Of a stretch of DNA of 64,000 nucleotides, positions 1 through 22,213 are shown piece by piece (the first letter of the stretch is position 1; the number at the start of each line of letters is the position of its first letter). The stretch lies in contig JASKMD010000006.1 in NCBI GenBank assembly GCA_030144725.1, forward strand, positions 722,171 through 786,170, read 5' to 3'. This DNA is from Haematococcus lacustris (Eukaryota; Chlorophyta; Chlorophyceae; Chlamydomonadales; Haematococcaceae). The notes under the pieces are model-generated. The model worked only from the letters and a program-made list of their open reading frames with translations. It was not told the origin of the DNA and made no database searches. The translations under genes and the position numbers were made by a program.

Positions 1-1012
1 TCCGTAAAACCTTGATGAATATGCATGGAGATCCACCATTGTGTTGAGTTGTCGCCGAATAACTGCAACGACGACAGACATTCGTTGACCTATGCATACT
101 CTGTTTCTTTCAAAAGCCATGCACACAAAAAAGCTCAAGATTGGCGAGGAACTCTCACATTTTTATGGACAGAGAACATGCTAGCCCCTACACAGGTATA
201 CCTTTTCGGACAATCGATGAGTTCAAGCATTACAACCACGACATATCAACCCAAGCGTCTTCCATCTCCCAAAGCTAATACACAATGCAGAATAGCCCAT
301 GCACAATGCAGAATAGCCCTTGTCAACCAGCCACAACAAACTCCAGCAAAGAAGACCCTCATGCAGCCTTCTGGTAGGTGACCTCTGGATGCCCTTCCTT
401 TGCCGCCTGCATAGGGCAATGCACACAGGCCGTGCTCTGAACTGAGGGTTGGTCTCAGACATCACGCATGATCCACCATCCCATGCACCACCATCGGCAA
501 CCTTGCAGCCAGCACCAGCAGGGCCATCAAGCTCTGTGCGTGCAGCCAACACAATGACCAGTGTGGCCAGCAGTGGACAGCTGAGTGGTCCAGGCTGGCA
601 CCAGTACCATTGACATTCAGATTAAGTGGCAGGCATGGCACACTATACATCTTGGGTGTGTGCCTTGGTCATGGTGCGATGTGCAGCAGATGTCACTGTA
701 ACCATTTGTGCATGCACCAGCATGGAAGGCTCAGAAAATTCAACCATTGAAAACTCATGGGTAATCATCTTCAATCATATTGTTCATCCCAGCCAAGGTT
801 GCAGTGTAGCATTGCCGTGTGTGTGACCTATCCCTTCCACTCTCAAGCAGGACAGTTGCGCACACACATACACATACTGTACAGGTACTGGAACAGTCGG
901 AAGCAAGGCAATCAAAAGAGAAGCTGTACACATGGCGAATTGATAAGGGCAGGTTCACACATTACTCTGCTCACTACCATCACCCACATCCCCCCGGCCA
1001 CACCAGACCTAC
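1..1012. other. No confident gene; possible 3' end of the adenosyltransferase gene
   Basis: I see no conserved protein family in any frame of this stretch. The last recognisable residues of the cob(I)alamin adenosyltransferase gene (ending [13 protein letters not shown]) are followed at position 1012 on the minus strand by a good donor (GTAGGT). A short final coding exon and the 3' UTR are therefore expected somewhere here, but I could not identify them. Confidence 0.4.
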
Positions 1013-2209
1013 CATGTAGCGCGCTGCCGTGAAGAGGTAGTCACTCAGGCGGTTAAGGTACACCGGCACTGCAGGGTCCATGGCGTCTGGTCCCTCCACA
1101 CCCCCTGCACCCGTCTCTGATGCGCTGCTGCCTCCCTCCTCCTCATGCTGCTGCTGGCCCCCTGCTTGCTGCACAGCACTCAATGCCTCCTCTGCTGCTC
1201 TGCTATCTTTCTCCCCACCTGCACCAATGGCCTCGACGGTGGTGGAAACAGATGCACAGCTGCTGCTGGTTGGGCCTGTAGACCGGGCAGGGATGGCAGC
1301 AGCGGCTGGAGCAGCGCGGGCAGAGGTGGCTGAGCCTGCTCGCGCCAAGGCAACCACGCTGCGCTCTGCCCGCCGGCAAATGGACCGGGCCGCATGCAAG
1401 AAGGCTGAGGCCTTTCCACCAGAGGGCAGGATGAAGTGGCGCAAGGGGGGCAGGCCCGCATCCAGGCTGTCAATCCAGGACTGCGAGCAGAAAGATGCGG
1501 AAACTCTGACGAATAGGTAAGCAGGCAGGGCAGGCATGACTGACTGCGCCTAAGTTTAGTGTGCACCCAAACAATCACATTGCGACCAGCTTTGCTACAG
1601 CAGTATGTTATCCTGCATGGTGCTGATGGCTATAGCCACTGCTCCACGAACTTACTGCTGCAACACCCCCCCCTGTCTGTCTCACAGGCAGGGCTGTCCC
1701 ACTCACCTCCACAAGACTTGTGTGGGCAGAGTCAAACCGGGTGCGGCCCACTTTAGCACCTTGAACTGCAGTGGCTGGGGTGGCAATAGCAGAGCCCACA
1801 TCGATCAGCCGAGACTGTATTGTCTTCAACTGCAAGCCGATACAACAAGGCAATGTAGACATCGACTCGGTGCCACCATTCTACCGATGCTGCATGCACA
1901 ACGTGCTGTGGGCGGGTGACAGATAAGCTTGGAGCAGATTACGAATGAAACAAGCACCTGGAAAGCCACGGTGACATCCTTGTCTTCTGTGAACTCTCGA
2001 GCGATGCCCAAAGCGCTGTTTAATTCATCAACGTCTCCTAGAGCCTGCACGTTGAACACGAGATACGAACCGATCTCAAAACCGGCGTCAGTGCCGAGAA
2101 ATCAAGCGCGCAGGAATTGACCTCAAAATACGCAGAGTCTTTTGGCAACCGCTCGCCAGTGTACAGGCACGATGTGCCACTGTCGCCAGTGCGTGTGTAA
2201 ATGCGAAAC
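1013..2209 (-). CDS. MMAB: ATP:cob(I)alamin adenosyltransferase (PduO/MMAB type), ends unresolved
   Basis: The enzyme transfers the adenosyl group of ATP to cob(I)alamin to make adenosylcobalamin, usually in mitochondria. Four exons are readable on the minus strand: 2209-2122, 2044-1958, 1829-1707 and 1480-1013, all in compatible phase. They give the family hallmarks in order: [12 protein letters not shown] with TGERLPKD (ATP-binding N-terminus), [31 protein letters not shown], then [32 protein letters not shown] and [16 protein letters not shown]. The first readable exon begins mid-codon after an acceptor, so an upstream exon carrying the start and a probable transit peptide is missing. The 3' end is also open: reading through position 1012 gives a stop at 980-982 but replaces the usual C-terminus. 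Between the Arg-rich helix and the RLSDYLF motif lies an Ala/Ser/Gln/Glu-rich insertion of roughly 75 residues that bacterial and animal members lack. Confidence 0.85.
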
Positions 2210-2897
2210 CTGCAGAAGCCCAATGTCATACCGTCAGACGGCCAACCCCGATGGGAAGCTATCTAGTGCTGCAGCACACAGCAGTGCGGTGAGTGGTGCG
2301 CACCGGCGACGATCTGCTGCCAGGCCAGCAGTTCGCACCGCTTTGCTGCACTTGCCAGGGCTCCATCGTCACCAGACATTGGGCAACTACTCAGAGTGCA
2401 ATCAATGAGGATAGCGCAGGTGACGCCGCCACTTTCTTACTTAGCCACGCATGTCCAAAAAATGCATGGGACTTATGTGCAGCTTGACAATATGTTAGCC
2501 AAGGGAAGGCGCAGTCATCAGAGGCGCGCATCATTGTCACGTTAGTAGTCCATTTACCAATGAAGCAACGTGTGGAAAGGTCAGTTCCTGAAACGTAAAG
2601 TAAGGAAATGTGTTGACAACTACTGACATCTTGCGTTTCAGCGGACGGCGATTCAGTGGGACAGATTACACAGCCTAAAGACTGCGCTTGGGCTACTATC
2701 CTAGGCCTCTTGACTTGCATATGTCCTCCTGAATAACCCATGTCTTCCTGGCGCCATGTGGCAAGTTGTTGTGTTGGCCCCAGTGTGGGATTAGGGTGAA
2801 AGGCCACGCCCCTGAGACGAGCCATCTGTGTTGGAGCCAAGCCGGTCGTGTGCATGTACGCCAAGAGAACCGAAGGATGACGGTGGTCACCGTGATG
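2210..2897. other. Upstream part of adenosyltransferase gene and eIF3b 3' UTR
   Basis: This stretch lies between two minus-strand genes. It should contain the unseen first exon or promoter of the adenosyltransferase and the 3' UTR of eIF3b. A minus-strand ATG near 2370 opens a short frame (MSGDDGALASAAKRCELL...), but its possible donor is in the wrong phase for the next exon, so I did not call it. Confidence 0.4.
2666..2670 (-). terminator. TGTAA polyadenylation signal for eIF3b
   Basis: TGTAA on the minus strand, 228 bases after the eIF3b stop codon. TGTAA is the usual polyadenylation signal of Chlamydomonas-type green algae, and this spacing is typical. A five-base match alone is weak evidence; its position after the stop codon supports it. 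Confidence 0.5.
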
Positions 2898-12342
<9,445 letters not shown>

Positions 12343-12762
12343 GCCTCTTGCATGGACACAGGCAGAAACACCTTGGAATTCATGCCCTGCTCACATCGTA
12401 GATTCGTAGGTTTGTAGAAGAATGTAGTTATGGTAGCCATTGAGCAAGCAGGTGGTCATAATGCTGTGCAAGAGTAGAGCACTGCGGGTCAGGCCGCCTC
12501 ATCCAGTTAAGCTGTATGGTCTGTGCAAAATGTGGCTACAGATGGCCCCTTTAGCTGGTTAATCCACGTCCAAGCGGTATTACCCCGACTTTATGCATAT
12601 GCATGTGCTTGCATACCATGCATGCAGACACCGTCCCTGCGTCTGCCTTCCCAGGTCCTGCACTCCCGCGACAACACAGAACACAACCAATTCTGGGGCA
12701 CTCCCACCCTGCGAGTCAATTGCTTGGCCACACAGCGGCATCGGCTCCACTGACCGCCATAC
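12343..12762. promoter_or_regulatory. Shared upstream region of eIF3b and the coiled-coil gene
   Basis: The two genes start back to back, about 420 bases apart, so this stretch must hold both promoters and both 5' UTRs. I see no clear TATA box. A cluster of overlapping ATGCAT/TGCATG palindromes lies at about 12590-12625. Confidence 0.5.
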
Positions 12763-15700
12763 ATGGAGTGCAGCAGGTGCCAGGTGCGTGCACTGATGGT
12801 AGTGCAGGACCTTGGACGCTTGCATAGTGTGCCATTCGCGCCATTATTTGCTTGCTCGCTTCCTTCGTCAGCGCACGCGCAAGCAGCTGGATGCTGCCGA
12901 GGAGCGAGAACGTGACTTCCGGGAGAAACTATCCTCAGCACGTAGTGACCAGGCGAACCTCGCTAGGCAGCTAGAGGCAAGAGATACAGTGCAGCCTTGC
13001 AGCAAGCCTGGTTTAGGTCACTCAGCTTGTTGGACGTGAGCTATCTCTCTTGAGTGGAGACGTATTCATGCGGATGTGCATGTACATGTGCTGACATGCA
13101 TTCAGGTAACACGGAGAGTCTTGGCCCGTGTTGGTGATGAGAAGGCGAGATTGGAGGTGGGGCTGGGCAGGTGGGGTCAAAGGAGTTGAACAGCAGGGCT
13201 GCTGCATCACCCCCAGCCTCACGTCAGTCCCACATGGAGGAGCGAATGTGAGTCACAACTGTTCTGCAGGCCGCCTCAGAGCAAGACCGTGCTGCAATTA
13301 GGACCCTGCAGCAGCGTCTGGACACCGACACTCACAGCAAACTGGCCAAGTGCAAAAGCCAGGTTAGTTTTCCCCGGCAGAGGTAGACGAGAGGTGCAGC
13401 ACACCGGGCAGACCTAACAAAACATGCCTGCACCCCTGTGCACAGTGGGGTGTGCAGCCACATTGCTTGACCAGGGTGTATGGCTGCCAGCGTAGAGTGT
13501 GGTGGGCAGCATCGTCACCAACGCAAGCTGCACTTCTCGTCCCATACCTGGATGGGAACATAGCATTTGCATAGCACAATGGAGCCTTAGCAATGGTGTA
13601 AGCTTCATGACATTGCTGGACACCTGTCTCAAGGTTGAGGTCCTGCAGCCTGACCAGCCTGGTACCCTGGCAGCCGTCATTGCGTGGTGTGTCCTGTCGA
13701 CACTAATGCCACAGCACGGAAGGACCCATGGCTCATGCAACCTTGGTCGACCTGTCTGTGCAGACGATAGACCTGCGAGAGCAGGTGTACGAGCTGGAGT
13801 CACGGCTGCTGCTAGCCGAGGAGCGCAACATGGCCCAGACACGTGAGGTGGGTGGCCTGGCTGCCAGGCGCACAACAGCACTGGGCATGGGTCCAGCGCA
13901 ACTCAGGAGTAGGTCAGGGGAGGATCTAACAGTACACGGCGTTTGCCTGGTCGTGCTGCAGCAACACACATACTCCAGGACTCATATTGCGGGAGGACCT
14001 AGTCACTGCTGGGTGGTAACAGCATGCCGTGTCTCTCAACTCAGCTGTGCGGAGGATGCCCAAGTGACCTCAGCATGTGTAGGCATGGCATGGCAATAGC
14101 GCGGGCTTGCCGGGAATGAGGGATCTCTGCCTTGTGTTTGCTTACTCAGACAGTTGCAGCCTAACATCTGAAGCCTGCCTGAACAGACCTGGCCTGCTTC
14201 GCCCTTACCTGCTCATCCATTGCAGATCCATGTGTTGAAAGGGGCTTTGGGGTTAAAGACCAGTGCGTCTGACGTTGTGTTGGACAGCCAGGCGAAGCTG
14301 CTGCACGCACTGGCAAAGGTTAGCTTAGTTGGTGACAGGGCTGGGGCATTGGTATGGCAGTGGCGCGTCATGGCCAGTCTAGACCCTGCATGTATGCCAG
14401 TCCTCCTGCAACCTCCAGCTCCATCTTTTACTCAGTTTGATCTGGTTTCTGTCGTGATCATGGTGTTCTTGAGCTTTCTATGTACATTCGCACCAAGTGG
14501 AGTCCCACAGGCAACGCATGGCATGCCCTGTGGTGCAGAGCAATGAGGAAGTCGCCCGCCTGTCTGGCACCCTGTCCGACAAGGAGCTCATGCTGGATGA
14601 TGTGGCGCGCGAGCTGAATGAGTGCCGCGCTGAGGTCGGGATCGCTGGCTCGCGACCCCCAGCCTGCAACCTCAGCTGCGACGTTCGTAGTATTCTTGAC
14701 CGTGAGGTGATGCGCTGGCTGCGCTACCCGCAGATTCAGCGCTTACACGAGGACAGGATGCAGCTGAAGTCGCAACTTGAGGTCGTGCAGTCAGACGCGC
14801 AGTCCGAGCAGCGCAAAGCTGACGAGGCACGCGACGAGGCACGTCGCTTGCACCGGGAGCTTGATGAGGTGCGCCGCCGGTGAGCGCGACATGGCGGAGC
14901 AGTAACGGACCTCCGTATGCTTACTACCCTCAAACACAAGCCACATAACTCCGTCGTTTGAGACGTTGCATGCCTCCTTGGGGGTTGCATGCCTCCTTAG
15001 GGGTTGCAGGGAGTGACGCTTGGGTTTAGCAAGACTGCAAGATCGCACTCTGGCTTGCAGGCTCGCGCTTTGGCTGAGCATCACGAGCTGGTAGCACGGG
15101 AGTCTGAGGCTGCGCTGGCTGCACAGCAAGAGCAAGGCCGCCAGCTGGCTGACCGTCTTCAGGGCATTGAGAGGGCAAGCAGGCTGTCGGTGAGTACCAA
15201 GACCTGCTGGCTGCTATGCCAAGGTGGAGCCTCTGTACCTCTTTTCTGTACCATCGCTAGCCATGCACAGCCCACTGATCGCAGGGGACAAGCCATGGCC
15301 ATGATCGCAGGGGACAAGCCTGAGTCTGTAGCTTGTCTTTGCAATAGAGTGGGCTGCCTCCATAGCGTGTCTAGTTAGCCCCCCCTTCAAGCTGTCATCA
15401 GCTTACAATTAGTGCATGTTTTGTCATGCCAACTCTACATCATAGCCCTCGGGTCAGGCAATAGTGTAGGTGGTAGGCGGCTCATGTGCCATGTGCACTG
15501 GGTTTACTCCACACAGCCCAATAACACTGTTTGAGCCGGATCTAGTTAGTGGCTGCTAGTGGTTGCTAGTAGGTACTTCTGATCCGGCTCAAATGGAGGC
15601 CCTAGTGAGGGACAAGGGGGCTGCTATGCCAGGGTTCTTCAGCAGTGCAGCAGCATTCCCAATTGCCAGCACCACCAAGCCAACAGCTGCAGCTTTGGGT

Positions 15701-18700
15701 CAACACATTGTAACGCAGACCAAATCTGCATGGCAGCTCATCTGCCACTGCTGTCATCATGAACCATATCATCATCATCACACGTCATCGCCTGCCCGCA
15801 TCCACACACTCATAGACATGATATGTCGTGGTTCATGCTCGCTACATTCAATGCTGCACGCTACACTGGCAGTGGTGATGAGTCTGGGCGCCACACACTA
15901 CAGGTGACGCAGTGAGTGAATGGCGATGTGTGTTGCAGCAATGCTGGCATGATGGCAGTGACACTGTTTCCCACCAGGATACAGCGCAGCACACACGGCA
16001 ATACGAGCTTGGCATTGCCCAAGGAAGATGATGGTGGTGTTGATGATGATAATGTTGATGATGATGGTGATGACTAGGGCACCGCACAGCACACGTGTCA
16101 AAAGCAAGCTAATGCTGCCTGTGGGTCCTTTGCACTGCCATGCTCAGGTGGAGGCTCTACGCACCGAGGTGGGCCTTGCAGTGGAGCGCAGTGAAGCGCG
16201 GAGTGCTGAAGCCCGTGCTGCGGCTGCAGCTGCTGCAGCCAGCCAGCAGGAGGAGCTGGCTGGCCTGCAGCAGCAGCTGGCAGAGGCACACCAGCAGCTG
16301 GAAGAAGCGCTGGTGAGACTTGACAGGTGCAGGAGGCAGGTGCAGGAGCCCCCACCCTGCTATCCTACATGCATTTGCAATGCCTGCGTGCCAACCATTT
16401 AGCCTGAGGCAGCGCTTACGGACATGTAGTTGCAGCGCTCATGTCAAACATCCACAAGTGTGGACTGGCACAGCTGTGCCTGCGCCTGGCACACACTAAT
16501 GGTTGGTGTCCTGCTCTGGAGTTGTATTCTGTTCTAGTTCTGATTTATTCTGTTCTAGTGTTCACCAGTGATCAGTGTTTTGCGAAGGCTGCCTTACAGA
16601 TCCCTGACACACACTAGTGATCAATGTTCTCAGCCTGTCCTCTCACTCATGTCCTCGCCACGTTGTCCACGCTGCTGGCTCCTGGCTGGGCGCAGACCAT
16701 GTCCCTACCGGTGGCAAGGCAGGTGGCAGGGCAGGGGCAGCAGCAGGCCCATGTGACCATGTGAAGCTGTGGACAGTATGGCAGCAGGGGCAGTGGCAGG
16801 GGAAGGCTGCCTCACAGATTCCTGGGAGGATGGACTTGCTGACCCTTGTGGCCCTTGTCTGGCTTACTCTGGCTCTTGATGAGCAGTGAGGAACGCTCAG
16901 CGCCTGTCTATCCGCCTGCTCTGTGACCGCAGGACAACTCCCAACAGCAGGCAACTGATCACGAGGCAATGGTGGGCGACCTAGAAGCGCAGCTACGCAA
17001 AGCAGGAGGCGAGGTGCGGCGTGTAACAGGGTAGGGGCGGGGCGGGGCGGCGTGTAACAGGGTAGGGGTGGGGCGGGGCGGGGCGGCGTGTAACAGGGTA
17101 GGGGTGGGGTGGGGCGGGGCGGGGCGGCGTGTAACAGGGTAGCCCTAGTGGCAGGCATAGCATCAGGGGCAGGCATAGCATCACCAGCAGCAGCAGCAGT
17201 AGCCATCACACTACCCTGTTCCAGGCACAATAGCCTAGCACTGTGGTGAAGCGAGGTTCAGGCATGGCTCAGCACAACCCAGCCACCAGGTGCCAGGAGC
17301 TGCAGCTGAGATCTGCTGTAAGAAGGGTTGTCAGTGGAGGTGCCTTGGTAGAACTATGGGGTCGCACTCCGCCTTTGCTGTCGTGGAGGGGACAGTATGT
17401 GTGGTCACACCCCACTGCTCAAGCCGTGTATCCATCACCACCCAAACAGACACCTACCCCTGACCTTTGCCTTTGCATGAGGAATATGATTGTAGGTTCT
17501 GTTATCGTTGGTGCATCCTAAACTCAGCGTATGCGTCAGTAGGGATACAGGCATAGGGATGTGCATTTGCATTAGGGTGAGTAGGGATACACCTGACCTG
17601 TGACCCTGTCCACCTCTTGGACTTTTGCGTGGCCCCCTCATCGCCTTCAACCCACTGCCTGACTATGGCAATGCTACTCAGGTGGACACTGCCCGCATGG
17701 ATCAGCAACAGTGCCGGCTGGAGCTCCAGCAGCTGCGCCAGCAACACGAGGCGCTGAGCTCATCATACTCGGCACTGCAGGTAACCCCATGGTGGGGTGC
17801 AGGGCTGCAGCTGGCCTAGCCACACCACCCAACGTCATCACACTCTGCTTGCAGTATGGAGCTGCCCCTGCTGCTGCTGTGCTGCCTCTCCTACCGCCCT
17901 TTCTCCTGCTGCTGCTCCCCCTCTCCCTGTCACCACCCCAGTCTGCTGCTGGGGCGGCCTACCTGTGCTACTGCCATCATCATCGCCATCCTTACAACGG
18001 TGGCAACGTTGCTGCTCCCGCTGCCGCTCGTGCTTTGGCTGCATACGAAAATCATGGTTGGTCATGCTGACACCACCGTCTACCAGCTATCAACCAAAAC
18101 GATTCTACTGAGGCAGCTGGTGCTGCCAGAGCTGCTCGTGATGCTCCTGGCTGTGTCACAGGAGCGCAGCCGCCAAGCCGCTGAGCAGCAAGCAGGCACT
18201 GTGGATGGCCTGAAGGCAGAGTTGCAGCGAGCGCTGGAAGAGGTAGGCCAGCTGTGCTTTGGTTGCTGTGCTGCTGCTTCTGCTGCAGCCCTTGCCACGC
18301 CCCAGCACAAAAGCCTGGTTACAAGCCGACTCAGCTGCTGGTGATAACATGGCAGGTTATGTCCCACATGTCTTCTGGTTTAGGAGGCATTGACAGTGGT
18401 TTGGTGTACTGTTGCTGGAATAGGGGCGGTGGGAGCAGGCCGTGCCCCAGGCGGAAGCTCCTTTCTTAATGCACGCCGATTTGCCGGAGTGGTCTTCTTT
18501 TTCTGTTGCTAGCATAGGTGACTTGACATTGTTATGCAACTACCTTGGGGCCAGCTCCTTTCCTTGCTCCTTCAGGCTTTGATGACACGAGTCCCACTGT
18601 TGCAGGCAGGCCACTGCTGCTCTGGTTGGTTTGATCTCATTCCCGTGGCATTCACGCTGCCAGTCCTGTCCACCACGGCGACTGCATAGGGCTGCATGCG

Positions 18701-21700
18701 CTGCCTGCCATGCTGACAGGCTGCTCAGGCCAGGGCAGCTGAGCGGCAGCGCCTAGGGGAGCAGAGCCGGCTGCAGGGCCAGCTGGATGCGCTGAGGGAG
18801 GTGCACTCACAGTGCAAGGTGAGTGCAAGTGCCTGCCAGCTGCTGGCTGTGGCTCCCAGGCACTGTCAGAGGCGGGCCGGGCAGCCAGCGCTAGCACAGG
18901 CTCAGCACAGGCTTCGTTCACCCTGCACTGGCACAGGCAAGCAATCTGATGAAGCGAGCAGCTTGCTGTCATCATTGTCCTTGCCATTGCCTGCCACATG
19001 CTCTTGTGTGAAGCTGCAGCACCACTGCTCCTTCCCATGGAGTCAGGTTGGCCTAGTGTAGGTGACCTGCTGGGGCCTCCCAGCACCCTTTCAACACCTG
19101 CTCGGGGCTTCAACACCTTGATCTCAACACTTGCCTGATGGCGGGCTCCAGCTTCATCACTCCTTTCCACACAAGCGTATATATTGTCAAGGTGTGGGCC
19201 TGTGGGCCATGGCTCGACAGCCACAGCCTATGTGTGAATCCTGCCCTGTGTGGATCTGCAGACCCAGGTTAAGGCATTGGAGGAGGGAGTGGCAGCGGCA
19301 GCACGGGACCGGCAAGCCGCCCTGGATGCCCAAGAGGCAGCAGCCGCCGGCTGGGCTGCAAAGGTGGGTCATTGCCACCATCGTCATCACATTGTCACAT
19401 CAGTGCATTGGCATGCACCCGTCGGCATTGCTGCTATACACTTCCTCACGCCACGGCCAAGGCTCTATGTAGCTGGACAGCCAAGGTGGGTGGCACTGGT
19501 GTATCAGGGCCCCTCTGGCATTATCAGTATGCACGTAGCATGGCAGTGTGTCCTGATGGTGGTGGTATGAGGGCTGTCAGCAGCGCCAGAGACGGATCAG
19601 TACCTCCACTATGCCACAGCTGCTGACCCTTGTGCCCACCGCACCTGCAGCCACTGCCTGGTGTATTGCTCATGTACTGCTATTGATGGGGTAGGTGCCT
19701 GCTGGGTCTGTCTGCACATCGGTTTCATTGATGAGTCTGCACTCAAACACAGACCTGGCCTGCTTAGCCCTGATCTGGCCTGCTTAGCCTGGCTTAGCCT
19801 GCTCAGCCCTGTCCTAGCCTGCTTAGCCCTGGCCTGGCCTGCCCAGCTCTGCCCAGGTCAGCAGCATGTTGCTGTCCGTTTCAAGGACGCCCTACCTACC
19901 TACTGTCCAGCCTCCATCCTCCCCTTGACCAACTCTGGTCTGGCTGGGCTACATATGCTGCAGCCCCTAGCCGCTGTTGCAGGTGGAATATCTGGAACAA
20001 CGACTGCGTGCAGCTAAGGGCAGCTTGGATCAGCAGGAGCAGCTGAAGACCCAGGTGGGCCACCTGCCTGCCCCTGCTCGCCTTGTGACAATGGGTTTGG
20101 GTCAGGTTAGGTGGCTGGCAGTTTTAGCAGTGCACACACGACTAAACATCACCGTGCTCAGCCAGGGTGAGGTGGTGTAACAGGGCCACGAGGAGGCTGC
20201 AGGGGTCATGCCAAGGTAGGGGCGAGAGGAGGTGATGGTGGTGGTGTGTTTGCCACACTATCCACCGTCCCATTGATGGTGATGGTGGTGGTGGCGTTGT
20301 TCCTGCTGCTCTTGGTGAGGGTGAGGGGATGGTCAGCGCCCCTGCTGCTGCCCCTGACCCGGTGACCCGGCCTCAGGTGTCGACTCTGCAGTCAGAGCTG
20401 GAGGCTGCCTCCCTGGTGGAGCAGAAGCTGCGTACTGAGCTGCAGGCCGCGCGTGCACAGGTGACCAGCTGCAGGGCCAGCAGCACCAGCACCAGCTCAG
20501 TGGCAGTGTGAGCAGGATGGAAGTTCCTGCGCCAGTAATGAGGGCTGAGGACTGGATGCCATGCTAACCTTGAGGCTGCAGCCTGCATCCAAAGCTGCAA
20601 CCAAATGCACTGCCACCTCTGCTGCACAGCCACGCCTTTGTGGCTGTGACTCATGGACCTTGTATACCGTGATGCTGCACTTCCCTGACCTGGTGTGACC
20701 TGGTCTGACCTCCCCTGACCTGGTATGACCTGACCTCCCCTTCCCTGACCTCCCCTCCCCTGACCTCCCCTTCCCTGACCTCCCCTCCCCTGACCTCCCC
20801 TCTCCTGACCTCCCCTAACCTTCCGTCCCCCGACCTGACCCGAACTCACCTTGCCTGCCAAGCGCAGGCCAGCCAGGCCTCTGCCAAGGTGTCCACCGCA
20901 GACTCTCACCTGCAGGGCATGCGCGACACCATTGACCAGCTCACCAGCTCCAAGGTGATGCCCAGGCTCCTCTGCTCACCCGCTGCTGCTGCGACCAGGC
21001 CACATGGGGCTGCAGGTCCTCGGGTAGACTAATGAAGCACCAGCAGGGCTACATTGTGTAGGCCACCCCTCTCTTGCGCATGCTGCAGCGTCACCATGCA
21101 TTTGCTCGAGCAGCATCAGGCTCTAGCTGCCGATGAGTTGGTCCTCATGATAAGGTCCTGCTGCCTTTGAGTGTCATGAGATTTGGCATTTGGGAGATTT
21201 GTTTTTCTCTGACTGCTGCCACACACCTGGCATGAGTTCTGTCCTCCATGGCAAGCTTCATCCTGCATAGTGTCGCTTGGCCAGCCATGTTCCCTACTGC
21301 CGCCTGCTGCGCCCATTCATTGCCCCCTGTGTCTGTGGCTCCACACACCTCCACACCACACTGCTGGATACGGCTGCTAGCATTGTGAGACACATAGCAG
21401 CACTGACGTGGCTGATGGTGCCTTGTCCGCTGGGGTGCTGCCGCCAGGTCAAGCTGCAGACCGAGCTATTGGACCAGCTGGCGTCCATGAAGCGCAAGCT
21501 GGCCGAGGTGGAGGGTCACAACCAGCAGCTCAGGTCCTCTGCCTCTGCCGCAGCCCACCAGGATACGTACAGGAACCTGTCTCACTCCATTACGGTGAGC
21601 ACTGCTCACGGGCTGCTCTGCTCCCCTCCATTGCCTGGGGAAGAGATGGAAGGCTGTAAGGGGAATGCCGCTTAGGGAAGACTTGCAGGGCTGTTAGGGC

Positions 21701-22213
21701 AGGCACACATCTGTGCAGGGACCCTCAGTGTGCGAGTCTGTGCAGGGACCCTCAGTGTGCAGCCGCCCACTAAGTGCCACTGGGTTATCAGTGGGGGCCA
21801 CTGTTCCACTTGTTCCAGCACACCTGCACGCGCTTGGCAACGGTACTTCAGTGGGAGGCTACCCCTTGCATCTTCCCCTGTCGATGTGCTTGAAATGCCT
21901 CACGCGCATGGTATGTCCCGCCATGCCACGGCCGCAGCTAGCTCCTCCGTCACATCGACCTGTCTCTGCACCCCGGGCGCCCAGCCCATTGCCCATTGTT
22001 CGGCCGCCAAGCGCTGGCCTGGGCAGTGCGGCCGTGGCGGGTAGTTCTATGCGGGACCGTGCGCAAGCCCTGTACGACCGGGCGAGGATGGCCAGCCGGG
22101 CGCTCGGCTACGAGGACGAGAGCGAGTCGGACGGGGATACGGCCAGCCACTTCTTGCGCGAAGCAAGGCCAGCGCTCTCGTCTGTTGCGACCCGCCTCGC
22201 CGGACGGCGATGA
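12763..22213 (+). CDS. Long coiled-coil protein of unknown function, about 20 exons
   Basis: Not recognised as a named family. Exons: 12763-12783 (tentative start MECSRCQ), 12872-12988, 13106-13156, 13270-13362, 13764-13847, 14226-14318, 14539-14634, 14734-14868, 15061-15189, 16148-16312, 16933-17013, 17682-17780, 18162-18242, 18720-18818, 19262-19363, 19983-20054, 20377-20460, 20868-20954, 21448-21594 and 21938-22213. These give about 703 residues. A further short exon near 15979 (DTAQHTRQYELGIAQ) is possible but lacks a convincing donor. Nearly all exons encode charged heptad-rich helix (for example RLHEDRMQLKSQLEVVQ, LQQQLAEAHQQLEEAL, VEYLEQRLRAAKG). The last encodes a Pro/Ser-rich stretch and an acidic tail (GYEDESESDGD). 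Every listed exon has a length divisible by three and phase-0 borders. A cytoskeletal, centrosomal or ciliary role is a guess from composition only. Confidence 0.85.
15530..15593. repeat. 13-bp perfect inverted repeat in a coiled-coil gene intron
   Basis: TTTGAGCCGGATC at 15530-15542 is repeated inverted as GATCCGGCTCAAA at 15581-15593, with 38 bases between that include short GCTAGTGG-type direct repeats. It may be the remnant of a tiny inverted-repeat element or an RNA hairpin. Confidence 0.75.
17030..17135. repeat. GGCGTGTAACAGGGTAGGGG minisatellite
   Basis: Three to four copies of a 35-40-base G-rich unit that grows by added GGGGC pentamers, in an intron of the coiled-coil gene. The added pentamers are the same motif that fills the 27.1-29.2 kb array. 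Confidence 0.85.
20690..20835. repeat. CCTGACCTCCCC minisatellite
   Basis: Degenerate tandem copies of a CCCTGACCTCCCCT-like unit. It forms the pyrimidine-rich lead-in to the acceptor at 20867 of the coiled-coil gene. Confidence 0.8.

Noticed and set aside
15979..16027. Possible extra coiled-coil exon DTAQHTRQYELGIAQ
   Set aside because: The acceptor (ACCAG) is fine, but no GT donor precedes the in-frame stop. Left out of the model and mentioned only as possible.
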